The position numbers and the translations under genes are program-made. This document shows, piece after piece, positions 22,346-34,748 of a stretch of 64,000 bases of DNA. The notes beneath the pieces are model-generated. The model saw only the letters and a list, made by a program, of their open reading frames with translations, did not search any database and was not told the DNA's origin. This stretch comes from Terana coerulea. Taxonomy: Eukaryota > Basidiomycota > Agaricomycetes > Polyporales > Phanerochaetaceae. The stretch is from positions 1 to 64,000 of the forward strand of contig JAKOGH010000002.1 of NCBI GenBank assembly GCA_024811115.1. The letters run 5' to 3'. Positions within the stretch are counted from its first letter, which is position 1. Every line of letters starts with the position of its first letter.

Positions 22346-25300
22346 ATGTCCGCGTCAGAGGCTCAAGACCCGGCCCAGCTCGCTGCAGGCGAGGAGGCCG
22401 ACAAGGTCCCCGAACTGCCATTAGGCCCGTCAGCCGTCGGTGCACTCGCGAATGCTGCCCACCACAACCACGATGCTCGCCGCTCCTCAGAATCACTACC
22501 TCGTTCGCCAAAGTTGGCACACGACGAACACCACCATGTGTCTGCCAGCCGCTCACAGGTCAATCTCGCGTTCTTCGACCCCGAAGGCGTTAACCGTTTG
22601 GGCCGCACGCTCAGTCGGATGTCGGGAGAGGACAGGCTGGGAGTGCCGAGCATCTCCGGGCGCGCGTCCTCAAACGAGACTGTTGTAGACGAGAACTTCG
22701 ATTTTGGCAAGACGCTGAGGGATTTCATGAACAAGTGTGTCGTTTCTCGTATGTTCTCGCGCATATACTGAGCCTGTTTTCGCAGAGGGAATGAGGCGGG
22801 CATCCAGAAGCGAGAGCTCGGTGTCAGCTTCGAAGACCTGAAGGTCGTCGGCCTTGGCGCGTCGGCGACATACCAACCAACATTGGGATCAATGCTCAAC
22901 CCCTTGAATGCCCTCGAAGGCATCAAGAGCGCGAGGCACCCGGCCCTGCGGGATATCCTAAACGGTTTCTATGGTGTCGTCCGTCCGGGCGAGATGCTTT
23001 GTACGTTTCGCATTGCGCGCCTGGTTAGTATATGCGCTCATCTGATGTCCGATTTTGATAGTGGTGCTCGGGCGTCCCGGCGCAGGTTGCAGCTCGTTCC
23101 TGCGGGTGCTCGCAAACCAACGGAGCGAGTACCATTCGGTGAACGGCGAAGTGCATTACGACTCGTTTTCGCCCGAGGACATGCAGAAGTACTATCGGGG
23201 CGACATACAGTACTCGCCCGAGGACGACGTGCACTTCCCCACCCTCACCGTCGGCCAGACGCTCGACTTTGCGGTGAAGACACGCACACCCCAGACACGT
23301 ATCGATGGCCACACGCGCGAAGAGTATAAAGGATGTCATGACAGACATTATTTCGACGGTGTTCGGTCTGCGCCATGTCCGCGACACACTCGTTGGTGAT
23401 GCCGCTATCCGCGGTGTGTCCGGCGGTGAGAAGAAGCGTGTTTCTATTGGCGAGGCCCTCGCCACTCGCTCCCTGATCAATTCTTGGGACAAGTGTGTAC
23501 TCATGCTAATTTTGTGCTCAATTAACTGACGATCTCCTCACCTGCAGCTCAACCCGAGGTCTCGATGCCTCCACCGCCCTCGAATTCGTACAGGCCCTTC
23601 GTATCGCTACCGATATTGCCCGTATGACCACCGTTGTCTCTATCTACCAGGCCGGAGAGTCGCTGTATCAGCTCTTCGACAAGGTCTGTGTTATCTACGA
23701 GGGTAAAATGGCTTACTTCGGGCCTGCGAATGAGGCACGACAGTACTTCATTAACATGGGTTACCAACCCGCCAACCGTCAGACCACTGCGGATTTCCTG
23801 GTTTCCGGTGAGTCTACACTTCCCATTCGATTTTTATTTTATGTCGGTGCTTATATATACGCATATAGTCACCGACCCGAACGGACGCATCTTGCGCTCC
23901 GGCTTCGAGTCTCGCGCGCCACGCAATGCGATCGAATTCTCTGAGTATTACAACCGCTCGGAGGTCGCCCAGGACAACCGCGATGATATCCTCAGTTACA
24001 AGAAGGAGACGCTCGGGAACGTGAAGCGGATGTCTGTGTATCAGGACAGCGCAAAGGCCGAGCATGCACGCACTGCTCGGCGCTCGAGTCCGTACATCAC
24101 GTCGATCCCGATGCAGGCTCGTGCGCTCTTCATGCGGAGGGCGCAGATCCTGCGGGGCGGTATTGCGCTGCAGGTTGTGCAGACTGCGTAAGTAATATTT
24201 TGGGTTTCGCTGTTTTGCACGCTAATGCCGTCTGCAGAACTTTCGTCATCCAAGCTGTCATCATTGGCACTGTGTTCTTGCGTCTCCCGGACTCGACATC
24301 GGCATTCTTCTCGCGTGGCGGTGTCATTTTCTTGTACGTCGACCGGATTTACACTATTCCTGCGCTGCTCACTGCCGCCCTTAGCGCTCTCCTGTTCGCC
24401 GCTCTCGCCGCACAGGCTGAGATCCCTGCGCTCTTTGCGCAACGGCCCATCGTACTCCGGCAGTCCCGCGCTGCCATGTACTACCCCTACATCGAGTCCC
24501 TGGCGCTGACACTCGTCGACATGCCGATTGCGCTCACCACGCTTGTGGTCTTCTGTCTGGTGCTGTACTTCGTCGTGGGCCTGCAACAATCCGCCGGACA
24601 GTTCTTGTACGTCACTCTCCCTAAATGTCTACAGCTGTGGAAGTGGCTAACTTGCATGTCTCTGCAGCATTTTCCTTCTGTTTGTGTATACCATGACCCT
24701 CACTATGCGGGCATGGTTCCGTGCATTAGCGGCAACATTCAAGTCGCCTGCCCCCGCGCAGACAGTCTCCGGTCTCGCGATGCTTATCTTGGTCCTCTAC
24801 ACTGGCTACGCCATCCCTCAGCCGTCCATGATTGGTGCCCTGCGCTGGATCACTTACATCAACGTACGCTTTCCTATCTCGGCTTCGAATCATACGCTGA
24901 CCGCTTGTTCATGTAGCCTCTCAAGTACGGCTTCGAAGCTCTGATTGTCAACGAGTTCCACTCTCTGCAAGGACAGTGTGCCTCGCTCATTCCCCAGGGA
25001 CCTGGATACGAGGGCATTTCCATTCAGAACCAGGTCTGTACGACTGTTGGATCCCAACCCGGACAGTCTGTGGTCGACGGTGGGCGCTATGTCCAGTTGT
25101 CGTACGGGTACCTGTTCAGCCATCTCTGGCGGGTAAGCAATCTCATTCTTCCGCGTTTCTCTGCTCTTCATTGATTGGGCCTGTAGAACCTCGGTATTGT
25201 TATCGCGTTCGGCTTGGGCTTCCTGGCGTGGTACCTCATTGCCACACAACTCAACACCGGCAATGCGGCGGAGTCCTCCGTTGTGCTGTTCAAGCGTGGT

Positions 25301-27763
25301 TCCCGCGCGGCGGTCGTCAAGGAGGCCGAGGTGGAGGCCGCCGCCGATGAGGAGAAGCAGAGCCCCAAGACCGCGACTTTCCCTGCCGAGCAGACCAGGA
25401 GCGCGAAGGAGGAGGAGGCGCTCGCGGACACGCCCAAGATGACAGATATCTTCTCGTGGCACCACTTGCAGTACGTCGTCCCCGTCTCGGGCGGGACGAG
25501 AAGACTTCTGGACGATGTCTCTGGGTACGTCGCGCCCGGCAAGCTGACGGCGTTGATGGGTGAATCCGGTGCTGGAAAGGTAAGCATGTCACGGACTGGT
25601 TGATGAGAGGGCCTGGAAGCTAATTTAATATTTGTGTCAGACGACATTATTAAACGTTCTCGCTCAGCGAACCTCGACCGGCGTCGTCACCGGCGACCGC
25701 CTCGTGAACGGCCATGCCCCTCCTCCGGATTTCCAGGCCCAGACGGGATACTGCCAGCAGATGGACACGCACTTGCCATCGACGACCGTCCGGGAGGCGC
25801 TACTGTTCTCCGCGAAGATGCGTCAGCCGACGTCGGTACCTCTCGCTGAGAAGGAAGCATAGTGAGTGCTTCTTGGTGGAATGTATGCACATGATTATTG
25901 ACCAAGAGTGTGTCCCAGTGTCGAACAGGTTCTCAAGATGTGTGGTCTCGAGTCCCACGCTGAGGCTATCGTCGGTTCCCTCGGCGTCGAGCACCGCAAG
26001 CGCACGACCATTGGTGTCGAGCTCGCCGCGAAGCCCCGCCTCCTGCTCTTCCTCGATGAGCCGACCTCCGGTCTTGATTCCCAGAGCGCATGGGCCATTA
26101 TGTCCTTCCTCCGCAGCCTCGCCGACCAAGGCCTCTCCATCCTCTGCACGATCCACCAGCCCTCCGCCGAGCTCTTCCAGGTCTTTGACCGGCTCCTGCT
26201 GCTGCGCAAGGGTGGCCAGACGGTGTACTTCGGCAACATTGGCGAGAACTCGAGCAGGTTGATCGACTACTTCGAGGGCAATGGCGCGGCGAAGTGCGGA
26301 CCTGATGAGAACCCGTACGTTATTTGAGATGTCTTCGCCGTCTGGACCGAAAAATTAATTGCATTGCACAGAGCCGAGTATATCCTCACTGCCATTGGTG
26401 CCGGCGCGACTGCTACGACTGCGCACGACTGGCATCAGAAGTGGACGAACTCCAAGATGGCGCGGGAGCTGGAAGATGAGATCGAGCGCATCCACGCCGA
26501 TGCCCGCAGCCGTCCGCCGGTTGACGCGGCACTGCGCAAGAACTACGCGACGTCGTGGGTCTATCAGGTCAAGGAGCTCGTCAAGCGGGATCAGCAGGCG
26601 CACTGGCGCGACCCGACGTATCTGTTCGCGAAGATTGCTCTCAACGTCGTCGCGGGTCTCTTCATCGGGTTCACTTTCTGGAAAGCCAAGGATACGCAAC
26701 AGGGCACGCAGAACAAACTCTTTGTCAGTTTCCCCCGCTCTCTCTCTTTTCCAGAACATTCTCTAACCGCGCATACAGGCCATCTTCATGGGTACGATCG
26801 TCACGGTCCCCCTTGCTAACCAGCTTCAGGTCCCTTTCATCGACATGCGCACCATTTACGAGATCCGGGAGCGTCCCAGCCGGATGTACAGCTGGACGGC
26901 ACTCATCACGGCGCAGATCATCGCCGAGATCCCGTGGAACATCCTGGGCTCGTCACTGTTCTTCCTGTGCTGGTACTGGACCGTCGCCTTCCCGACGTCG
27001 AGGGCCGGTTACACTTACCTTCTGTATGCCGTCGTCAATCCTTTCTACTACACTACTATTGGACAGGTGCGTTTTCTCTGCGATGATCGCCTGACGTTTG
27101 CTGACAGTGATTGTGCAGGCCGTAGCAGCTATGTCTCCTAGTGCCGAAATCGCCGCAATCCTTTTCAGTTTCCTCTTCTCCTTCGTCCTTACTTTGTGAG
27201 CCTTGCTCCTCAACTCTTCTCTCCGATGTACTTACCCCGTTATCAGCAATGGTGTCCTGCAACCCTTCCGTGCCCTCGGCTGGTGGCGGTGGATGTACCG
27301 CCTCTCGCCGTACACATACCTCATCGAAGGCCTGCTCGGGCAGGCGATCGGGCACAGCGAGATCAACTGCGCGGACGTCGAGCTCGTCCAGGTCCCCCCA
27401 CCCGCGGGCAAGACGTGCTCCCAGTTCCTGGACCCCTTCATCAGCGCGGCTGGCGGGTACATCACGAACCCCGACGCGACCGACTCGTGCAACTACTGCT
27501 CGTTCCGCACGACGGACCAGTTCCTGAGCACCAACTTCAACATCGAGTACTCGCACCACTGGCGCAACCTGGGGCTCATGTGGGTTTTCATCCTGTTCAA
27601 CGTGAGTCGCCCGCACTATGACTCTTGATGCTGAGACTGACTGCTATGGCCAATGCAGATTGCTGCGATCTACGCGTTCACTTGGCTTTTCCGCATCCGC
27701 ACTGGCAGCCCCATCGGTTGGGTGAAGGACCGCCTCGCGGCCCGCAAAACCAAGTCCTCATGA
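22346..27763 (+). CDS. PDR/CDR-type ABC drug efflux transporter
   Basis: This is a full-length fungal PDR transporter, (NBD-TMD)x2, in the plasma membrane, of the Pdr5/Cdr1 family that exports hydrophobic drugs. NBD1 has the typical degenerate Walker [10 protein letters not shown], signature [10 protein letters not shown], and [14 protein letters not shown] in place of a classic Walker B. NBD2 has a canonical Walker A GESGAGK (split by an intron), the degenerate signature [16 protein letters not shown] and Walker [14 protein letters not shown]. Membrane segments include [17 protein letters not shown] and [18 protein letters not shown], and the PDR loop is [13 protein letters not shown]. Introns are around 50 nt. 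One frame break lies at AAA 23328-23330; one base fewer gives [18 protein letters not shown]. The protein ends [11 protein letters not shown]. Confidence 0.95.
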
Positions 27764-28332
27764 ATCATATTCTTTAGAGACTTCACATGCTACGCACGGA
27801 CTTGTCCTATCCATGAAACTAGAGTATCATAATGCATCCTACGTACATATCACATCCCACACGTCTGACATCAGTATCCGCACAATGTTTATTTTGGGTT
27901 TTAGTAGATTTGTCTCTGTCCCTCGTTGTTACTACCTTATAATACAAATCAGAATTGTCTATCTGATCGCATAAAGCTTGCCTTGTCCACAGAAGCACTC
28001 CCTTTCTCTCGCAATAAAGAGCTCTGTGATACTACATGAGGGTAGGTCCGAGTTGACTGGACATCAACTTTGTGGCGTACATCGGTTCCCACGCTCCTCC
28101 CACTTTCGAACTCTTACTGTACATAAGCGCCTCACCTCGCGTTGACAGTTGTCACAGTCGCGCACCTTCTCTCGTTCACCATTTCCACCGCTACTATTCT
28201 CGTCGGATTCTGCTCGCTACAGCGAGCAGCGCAGTCTCAGCATCTTGGCCCGACCGCAGCGCACCAGTGACAACCAGTGTGCTCTGCACGGCCGCCAGAG
28301 TTCTATCCTCCTAGGCCACTCTTACACTGTCC
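27764..28332. other. Intergenic region, 3' flank of the transporter
   Basis: It includes an AATAAA at 28013-28018. The 5' end of the following coiled-coil gene may lie here, but no ATG could be chosen with confidence. Confidence 0.45.
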
Positions 28333-29870
28333 TTGAGCCCGCAGGAGCTGTTGAACCGGAGCGCGATATCTCTTCATTCGCTATCGAATTTGGACCGGGA
28401 TCTGCTCGCGTCGTTCGTTAAATCTGTCTTGCCGAACGTGAACTGGACGACCTCTGCAAGTACATCCTCAACCACTTCGATGATCTCGCTGCAGCCAAGG
28501 AAAAAGACTACATGGCGAAGTTAAATGCTCTTAAAGAGGAGATTCTTAACATTGAGGTTCGTGCTTCCACCTATATACACTGTCCTGTCACTTTACCGTC
28601 GACACAGGTCGCAATCGAGATGGCCACTGAGCAGGCGGCAACTTTTTCCTTCAAGGCTAACGACCTTCAGGCTCGACTCGACGCTCTGCTTTCTGCTTCT
28701 CCTTCCGCTGAAGAGGCTTTCCTTTGGCGATCTCTCTTCAGCCTCATCTGAACTCCAAACTGCCTATGACGACCTCTCCCCCATGACGCTGAAGGTGAAG
28801 CCATGCTAAACTCGCGAAGCTCTCTCAAGACTTCCAACGCCGCCCTCAAGGAGGAAGCGGAAGCTCTTGAAACTGAACTTACTTCCGACACTGCCACCGT
28901 CTCTGCTCTTCGCGCCGAACAGCACGTGGCCACCACAAAACACGAGGAGACTACAGATGCTCTCAGTAGTCAGTACGACGACGCGGAGGCTTCTTACTAT
29001 GCGTCTATCGCTGAGCTAGCTGATATCAAGACATTTTATGGCTTGGTCATCAGTAGGACCTTAGAGGACATCTAGAGCCTTCGCAAAGCCCAAGTGGTAG
29101 AAACAGAGGCGCACGCAGAAACTGTAGACTCTCTTCATGCGATCACCCAGGAAAACGATGCTCTGATCTCCGATATGGCCGCTTCCTGTCGCGCCGCCGA
29201 GAAGGAGTTCAACGCTATATCAACCGTAAATATGGGCCGTTGGCGCGAGTTCGCCGCTGTGGACAGCAAATACGCGCAGCTGCTTGAAGACATCGAGCAG
29301 ATCCGGCGCGAGGTGGGGATCTACGAACATCAGCACACTATTGCGGTGCGCGAGGTACAGGAGAAGCAGATGCTCCCGGACAAGGCTTCTGCCCTGGATG
29401 AAAAGGCCGCTGAAGACGCCACACGCAAGCTCGCCGAAGCAGCCAAGCAGGCGTCGGTCGTGAACAAAACTATCGACGCACTGATCAAGGACCTTGAGCC
29501 TGAACTTGAACACGCCAGGCTCGTGCAGGCAAACGCGACCCCGCGGGATCCCGTCACGCGGCATGCGAGGAAGGAGGAACAGAAGCAGCGTCTCCGCCTC
29601 TTCCGTCTCCTGTCGCACCGAAGAGTACCTCGGGCTGCTCTCTCATAAACAGGCCGACTTTGCTGCCAAGCTGGATGCCCGGGATCGCCGCACTCGAGCA
29701 TTAGGCCGCCGTTCCGCAGGACAAGGGCGCAGATAGCCAGACCCAGCTGGGAATGTACGCCCACAACTTTCTAACATATGGGAGCGCTTCTCCTCCTTCG
29801 CCTTCGTTTGCGGTGGAGGATTCTGTCTCCGTCGAGAAAATCTTCAGTGCTTCGTTATAGGAGGCTCGAC
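28333..29870 (+). CDS. Coiled-coil protein of unknown function, frames broken
   Basis: Several plus-strand frames read as one long heptad-rich protein: RSAISLHSLSNLDRDLLASF, ERELDDLCKYILNHFDDLAA, MAKLNALKEEILNIE, then after an intron MATEQAATFSFKANDLQARL, later LKEEAEALETELTSDTATV and DAASCRAAEKEF-like helices. The content is Ala/Glu/Lys/Leu typical of long coiled coils. At least three frame changes and an in-frame TAG near 29071 interrupt it. The first is at AAA 28420-28422, where one more A joins SFVK to ICLAERELDD. It could be a real gene with assembly errors or a decaying one. Start and end are approximate. Confidence 0.5.
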
Positions 29871-30318
29871 TCTCTGGAGCCTGGGACTAGCCAGGGTATG
29901 TCTAGGTGGGGGTTGGTATTATTGTGTCGCTTTGTGATAACTGCTGCAATGCATCATCACCCTCCGAAGCTGTCCGTCTTTCGTGTGCATGTCAGTCGTC
30001 TGACAGACTACTTCTCCGGCAGGTGATCCAACCCGAGGTGATCTCTTGAGCATATACACCCGGTAGTCACCGCCAGTAATCTTGCAGTCGCTGAAGTTTG
30101 AACTGTATTTGAGTTTCCAATCTTCAATTGCCAACACGAACCGACCGGGAATTCTATGATAAGTAATTCAGCCCTGCCTGACTATACGCATAAAGTCCGC
30201 AACACTCAGACACGTCGTTCACGCAGCATGTAAACCCAATGATGTAAAGAACTCTAGTGATGATACAGTTGGTGTAAAGTAGTCTGTAGACACCCTTCCG
30301 TGCTGATGTAGTGCCAGC
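29871..30318. other. Convergent 3' intergenic region
   Basis: No gene is supported between the coiled-coil gene and the 3' end of the carbonic anhydrase gene. Confidence 0.5.
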
Positions 30319-31149
30319 CTACGACGCATACGCGCTGACACCCAAGTCCCGCAGCCTGCCCTTCTCAATATCATACACCCACCCGTGCACACCGACAAGC
30401 TTCGCCTTGCCGCGGACAGCCGGGTCCGCGCTCCACGCCTCCTCGACGATTATGCTCTTCACGACGTTCTCGACCTGCGTAGCGACGTTCGCCTCGACGA
30501 GCTCGATTGGCGACGGCGCCGCGCCGCCGGTGGTGAGGTCCTGTGCCAGGTGCGTGAGCGGGGTGAGCCAGCGCGCCAGCGGCGTCGTGGGCGCTGTGGG
30601 TGCGGCTTCGGCGGCCTGCAGGCACGCGGCGACGCCGCCACACTTGCTGTGGCCGACGACGACGACGTGCTCGACGCCGAGCTCCGCGATGGCGTACGTC
30701 AGGACGGACAAAATATTGTCGTCGTGCAGGTGCACCTGGCTGCTCGCGCGTTCTCATGAGTATTTGCATTTGGGGGACATGGATAGGGAGGGAAGACGCA
30801 CTTCGCGATGTTGCGCGTGACGAAGATATCGCCGGGCTTGCACGCCATGACGACGCTCTCGGGCACCCGTGAGTCGGCGCAGCCTATCCAGAGGACCTGT
30901 GACACCACCGCACACATCCATCAGCTGTCCGCCACCTCGAACGCCGTAAGGCGATGCTGATGTGACGCACCTTGGGTGCTTGGCCCTTGGCGCACTCGTC
31001 AAAGAACTTGGGCTCGACTCGTGCGACGTCCGTTGCCCATTGCCCATTTGAAGTGAGGAGGCGGTTGAGTACGCCGGAGGGTCGCGGCGCGCGGACTTGC
31101 CGGCGTGGCCGTTTGGGAGTGCGAGAGCGGGGGCGGAGAGGGCTGCCAT
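30319..31149 (-). CDS. Beta-carbonic anhydrase
   Basis: It interconverts CO2 and bicarbonate. The middle exon has [17 protein letters not shown] with the zinc Cys and the Asp-Arg dyad; the next exon has [20 protein letters not shown] and [14 protein letters not shown] with the zinc His and second Cys. The C-terminus [18 protein letters not shown] matches the fungal class. The N-terminal exon contains [20 protein letters not shown], but that frame is not the frame of the nearest ATG (31149, [14 protein letters not shown]). One base change in the GGAGGG run near 31076-31081 would join them. Alternatively the start is further upstream, since the exon frame stays open to 31492. Confidence 0.9.
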
Positions 31150-32462
31150 GGTCGTGCTGAGAGGCTCTGCAGGAGAAGCAGGGGTATGAGGCGAAAGGTA
31201 TATGTCGGATAGGCGATAACAGGTCGGAGGTTAAGTACTTTCGGCCGCTGTACTGATGGAGGAATGGTTCGTCGACGTGGGGATATATAGATAGACGTAT
31301 GTGATGAAATCCGTCTCTCGTCGCTACACGGCTGCTTCCGACTTGGATATGCGTCGCAGGGTGGTGAAATAGGCTACACAGGTGGGAGGAACGAGCAGGA
31401 AGTGCTGGTTTGAGTGGAAGAGGATCGTGGGCTGACCCGGATGAATGCTTGGGGACCTCGGGTGGTGGCGCCCTAATGAGTTTGAATTTCACTAGTCGAT
31501 GATGTCAACGGCACATTTTTCAGGTCGTCGAAGGCATCGTTGGTCATGGCGGGTGAGACCTGGGGGTTCGCAGGGCGATAGAGGGGGTCCAATAGGCAGC
31601 GCAGAGACGTGGGGGACAGCGCAGGGGGTCTCAGACGGCGACCAGCAACCCTCATCTCCTGAGAGGACGAGTACGAGGAGTTTGCGCACCTTTCATACTG
31701 TCTCCGATGGAAATATTCACCCAATTAATCTCCAATAAAATGAATGGTGCATACACTCTGAGTCTGTGGGCCTGTGGGGAACGTCCACGTCGACGCCCGC
31801 CCAGCGAGCGTCGGGGCAGAGCGACGTATTGCCTAATTTGTCGCTCAGCCGCCTCGCTCGCGTGGCGGTGACGGCGTGACACCGACTGGCATCAGCGATG
31901 CTGAATTTCAAACGACTTGCATCCGTCCGCGACAGGAACCTCCAGGAGGGCAGACGCAAAGTACGAGGAGATGGTGGTGGTACAGGAGAAAGAGAGGGTC
32001 GCAGACGGGAGCTGGCGTCGAGCCGAGGTCATGGACGATGGGATGGATGACGCGGATTGGACCGCCAATACAAATTCATGGTCACACTACAAATTCCCAG
32101 CTTAACTCAGTCCTTGGCCCGTTTGTGCGCTGCGATGACGACTCAGGCTGTTCTGCAGAGGCTGGCTGAATGTCTTGTCTTTGTTGACACCGCTACAGAG
32201 CTGTGCGAAAAGGGACTGCTGAAGCCTTGGCAACGCGGCGGGTAGGTAGCACCCACCGCAGCTCCCCTATTAGGTATGTACTGGCTCTCATTTATCTACC
32301 GTGGTGTACGCAGTAGGTTCTCACAGCTAAATGTTCGCTAGGTGCTTCATTTAAAGTCTTTCGTTATGCACCAGTGACCACAGCATGTTTGTTGTAAGTA
32401 GCCGTATGTGCATCCGACATTATAAGTACAAATCATGCATTCGAAAAGTAGTGCGCTTTCGT
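31150..32462. other. Intergenic region
   Basis: This is the upstream region of the carbonic anhydrase and the 3' flank of the first MDR gene. Short ORFs occur on both strands without recognisable domains. Confidence 0.45.
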
Positions 32463-33955
32463 TTATTCCTTAGCCACAAGAATGACGGTCTTACCAAGAT
32501 TCTTGCCCGTCAATACTTCAACCAAAGCGTCCCCAACGTGTTCCAGGCCCTTCTTGATGTCCTCGAGATACTTGATCTCGCCGCTGGCAATTCGGCGCGG
32601 GATCTCCTCGTAGAACTCGGCGAGATACTTGGGTATCACGGCACTTACAGTGAATCCATTGATCTGTATGTCTTTCTGAATGATCTTCATGAGATTCTTG
32701 AGGGGCGTCGCGGGAGCGCCGAGTGTAGATATCATGCCGCATTCCTATGCCACAGATCAGCTTAGCAGCAACTTAAGAGGCATGTGTGCCAAATTGATAG
32801 CGAGCATACAATAAACTGCGCGTGGTTGGCAGCGTGCTCTAGAGCGATGTCGAGGATCTCTCCGCCGACGTTGTCCCAAAAGCTATCCATGGAGGGGTAA
32901 GCATCGAGCACGATCTGCGTCTCATCATCACTCACATATTGATCGGGCCCTCCTTCTTCAAAACATCGTCCGTCTTCGTGGTCTTGTAGTTGAACGCGAC
33001 GTCCACGCCGATGGTCTTCATGAACTCGACTTTCTCATCAGACCCGGCGGACGCGATGACCTTCAGGCCGTCGGCTTTGGCGAGCTGAATGACGAGCGCA
33101 CCCACCGGTCCTTTCGTGCCCAGGTCAGTAAATGCAGCAAGTGCAAGGCATAACGTAAGGCGCGCACCAGAACCGGTAGTAACAAACACGACGTCGCCTT
33201 TCTTGGGCTTCGCGTGCTCTTTCCAGCCGCCGTAGGCTGTTTGGCCTGCGAAAAAAAAAAGGCTCAGAGTCGGGTGGCGAACTCTACCAAGATCTACCAT
33301 ACCTGGCAGACCAATTATGCCAACATACGCCGACCAGGGCAGCCCCTCTTTGTTCTCTATGACTTGGAGTTGAGCATGTGGTGGAAGGTTTGACGGGAAG
33401 ATGTTGTACTCTTGGAATGCTGGGAGAAGACATGAGCTCGCCGCGTTTGAGTCAATGAGCATAAACAAGCTTACGGAAGAAAAAGCCATATACATGGTCG
33501 CCGACCTTGAGGGCGGGATTCTCGCTGCGAAGCACGACGCCCAGACCAAAGCTATCAACTCTGTGCTGCATGTATCAGTACAGTTTCTGCCGCAGCAACT
33601 AATACACTGACGGCTTTCCCTCAGTGTAACCCGGCTGGAAGTGTCGAATTAGCAAATGAGCATCACGACTGGACCTGACTGCGACTCACAAGATAGTTGG
33701 GGGTGTTCGGAGCCGGCATCCGACCTCTCATGAACGGGTCGATGGGAACGACAAGGGTCTTGACCAACGCTCCGCTGTTCAACGGGACGTTATCGAGATC
33801 TAAGGTCTCGGAATCGTCGTAAATCATGGTCTTGCCTGGTACAGGAAGAGATTCTGCAAAGCGTCAGATGGGGCAAAACCAACTGAAATAAGCTAGAGGA
33901 GCTCACCGGTGGGATAACCGCCATACAAGACTCGAGCATTTCTCACCAGTGCCAT
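32463..33955 (-). CDS. MDR-family NAD(P)H-dependent reductase, PTGR/LTB4DH-like (copy 1)
   Basis: This is a zinc-independent medium-chain dehydrogenase/reductase of the double-bond (alkenal/one) reductase type. It starts MALVRNARVLYGGYPTG (exon 33907-33955), followed by DPFMRGRMPAPN, VGDHVYGF-like and LPWSAYVGIIGLPG, QTAYGGWKEHAKPKKGD, then the Rossmann glycine motif TTGSG-GPVGALVIQLAKADG split by an intron, and GSDEKVEFMKTIGVDVAFNY. It ends VLTGKNLGKTVILVAKE. It sits in tandem, same strand, with a close copy at 34749-36245; a third copy lies at 45030. One intron has a run of ten A. A TATAAG at 34054-34059 is about 100 bp upstream. Confidence 0.9.
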
Positions 33956-34053
33956 TTCTGGATTCTTTGAGACTTGGCTGCTGCAGAGATGATGTGGCGT
34001 ATGCCTGGGGCCCGGGCGTTGTTGTGTGGCCAAGTATCCCAGTGCAGGCAAGC

Positions 34054-34059
34054 TCTTAT
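34054..34059 (-). promoter_or_regulatory. TATA-like box of MDR copy 1
   Basis: TATAAG on the minus strand lies about 100 bp before the ATG, in the same context (GCAAGC flank) as the TATAAAA of copy 2. Confidence 0.45.
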
Positions 34060-34522
34060 ACTCCACATTGGGTACTGACTGTACATGTACATTCCATCTC
34101 GGCGGCCGTCCTGCGTTTGCCGCGAGCCGACGTACGTTCTCCGGCACGCCCGTTACAAGTCAATCTTGACTGTACACTAGCAAGCTCGGCGTCAAGTGAT
34201 CTGATTTGAGTTGCCTTATTTGATTCCCATCATCGAATTGACGGCATAACGAAGCTGAACCTGTAGCGTCAGTTAAGTTGAACCTGGCAAGTAAGCAGAG
34301 CTTTGTAATTAACTGCGTTGCCACCATTGACCTGAGAAAGGCCAAAGAGCTTAGTGATCCGTTGCTATGGTAATGATGTGAGCGTACCAGTTGTACGATA
34401 TTGTTAAGAGCGACGACTCGGTGTTTGGTTTGCCTGAGCGAGAGTATAAACCTAAATGAGTGTTAGCTACAAACACGTAGTGGTATAGCCTCCGCTAAAG
34501 TGCTTGGGAACTAAATTCTGTA

Positions 34523-34564
34523 GCGTGGGAAAGTGGGCGACGCCACGAAGACGGCGATCAAACC
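34523..34564 (-). promoter_or_regulatory. 42-bp conserved block, copy A
   Basis: It shares the core GACGCCAC(A/G)AAGACGGC with two other sites, 36720-36759 and 43681-43722. It lies about 570 bp upstream of the ATG of MDR copy 1. It may be a regulatory element or a remnant exon. Confidence 0.5.
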
Positions 34565-34748
34565 CTGGCCAAACCAGCTCGGTTCTCTTGACCACATCGT
34601 TTTTACCAATGAGCTTGAAATTTGCCGCGCTAATAAAATCCATTGTGCAGCGGACCATTTAGCGCCCGCATATTTTTCACGAAGAAGGGTGAAGCGTCTG
34701 CGTACTACAAGTACAAATCATACGTCCGAATGCATAGTATGCTTCCAC

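Noticed and set aside
24041..25647. Minus-strand ORFs of 160-190 codons inside the PDR transporter
   Set aside because: They lie opposite well-supported transporter exons and show no family features.
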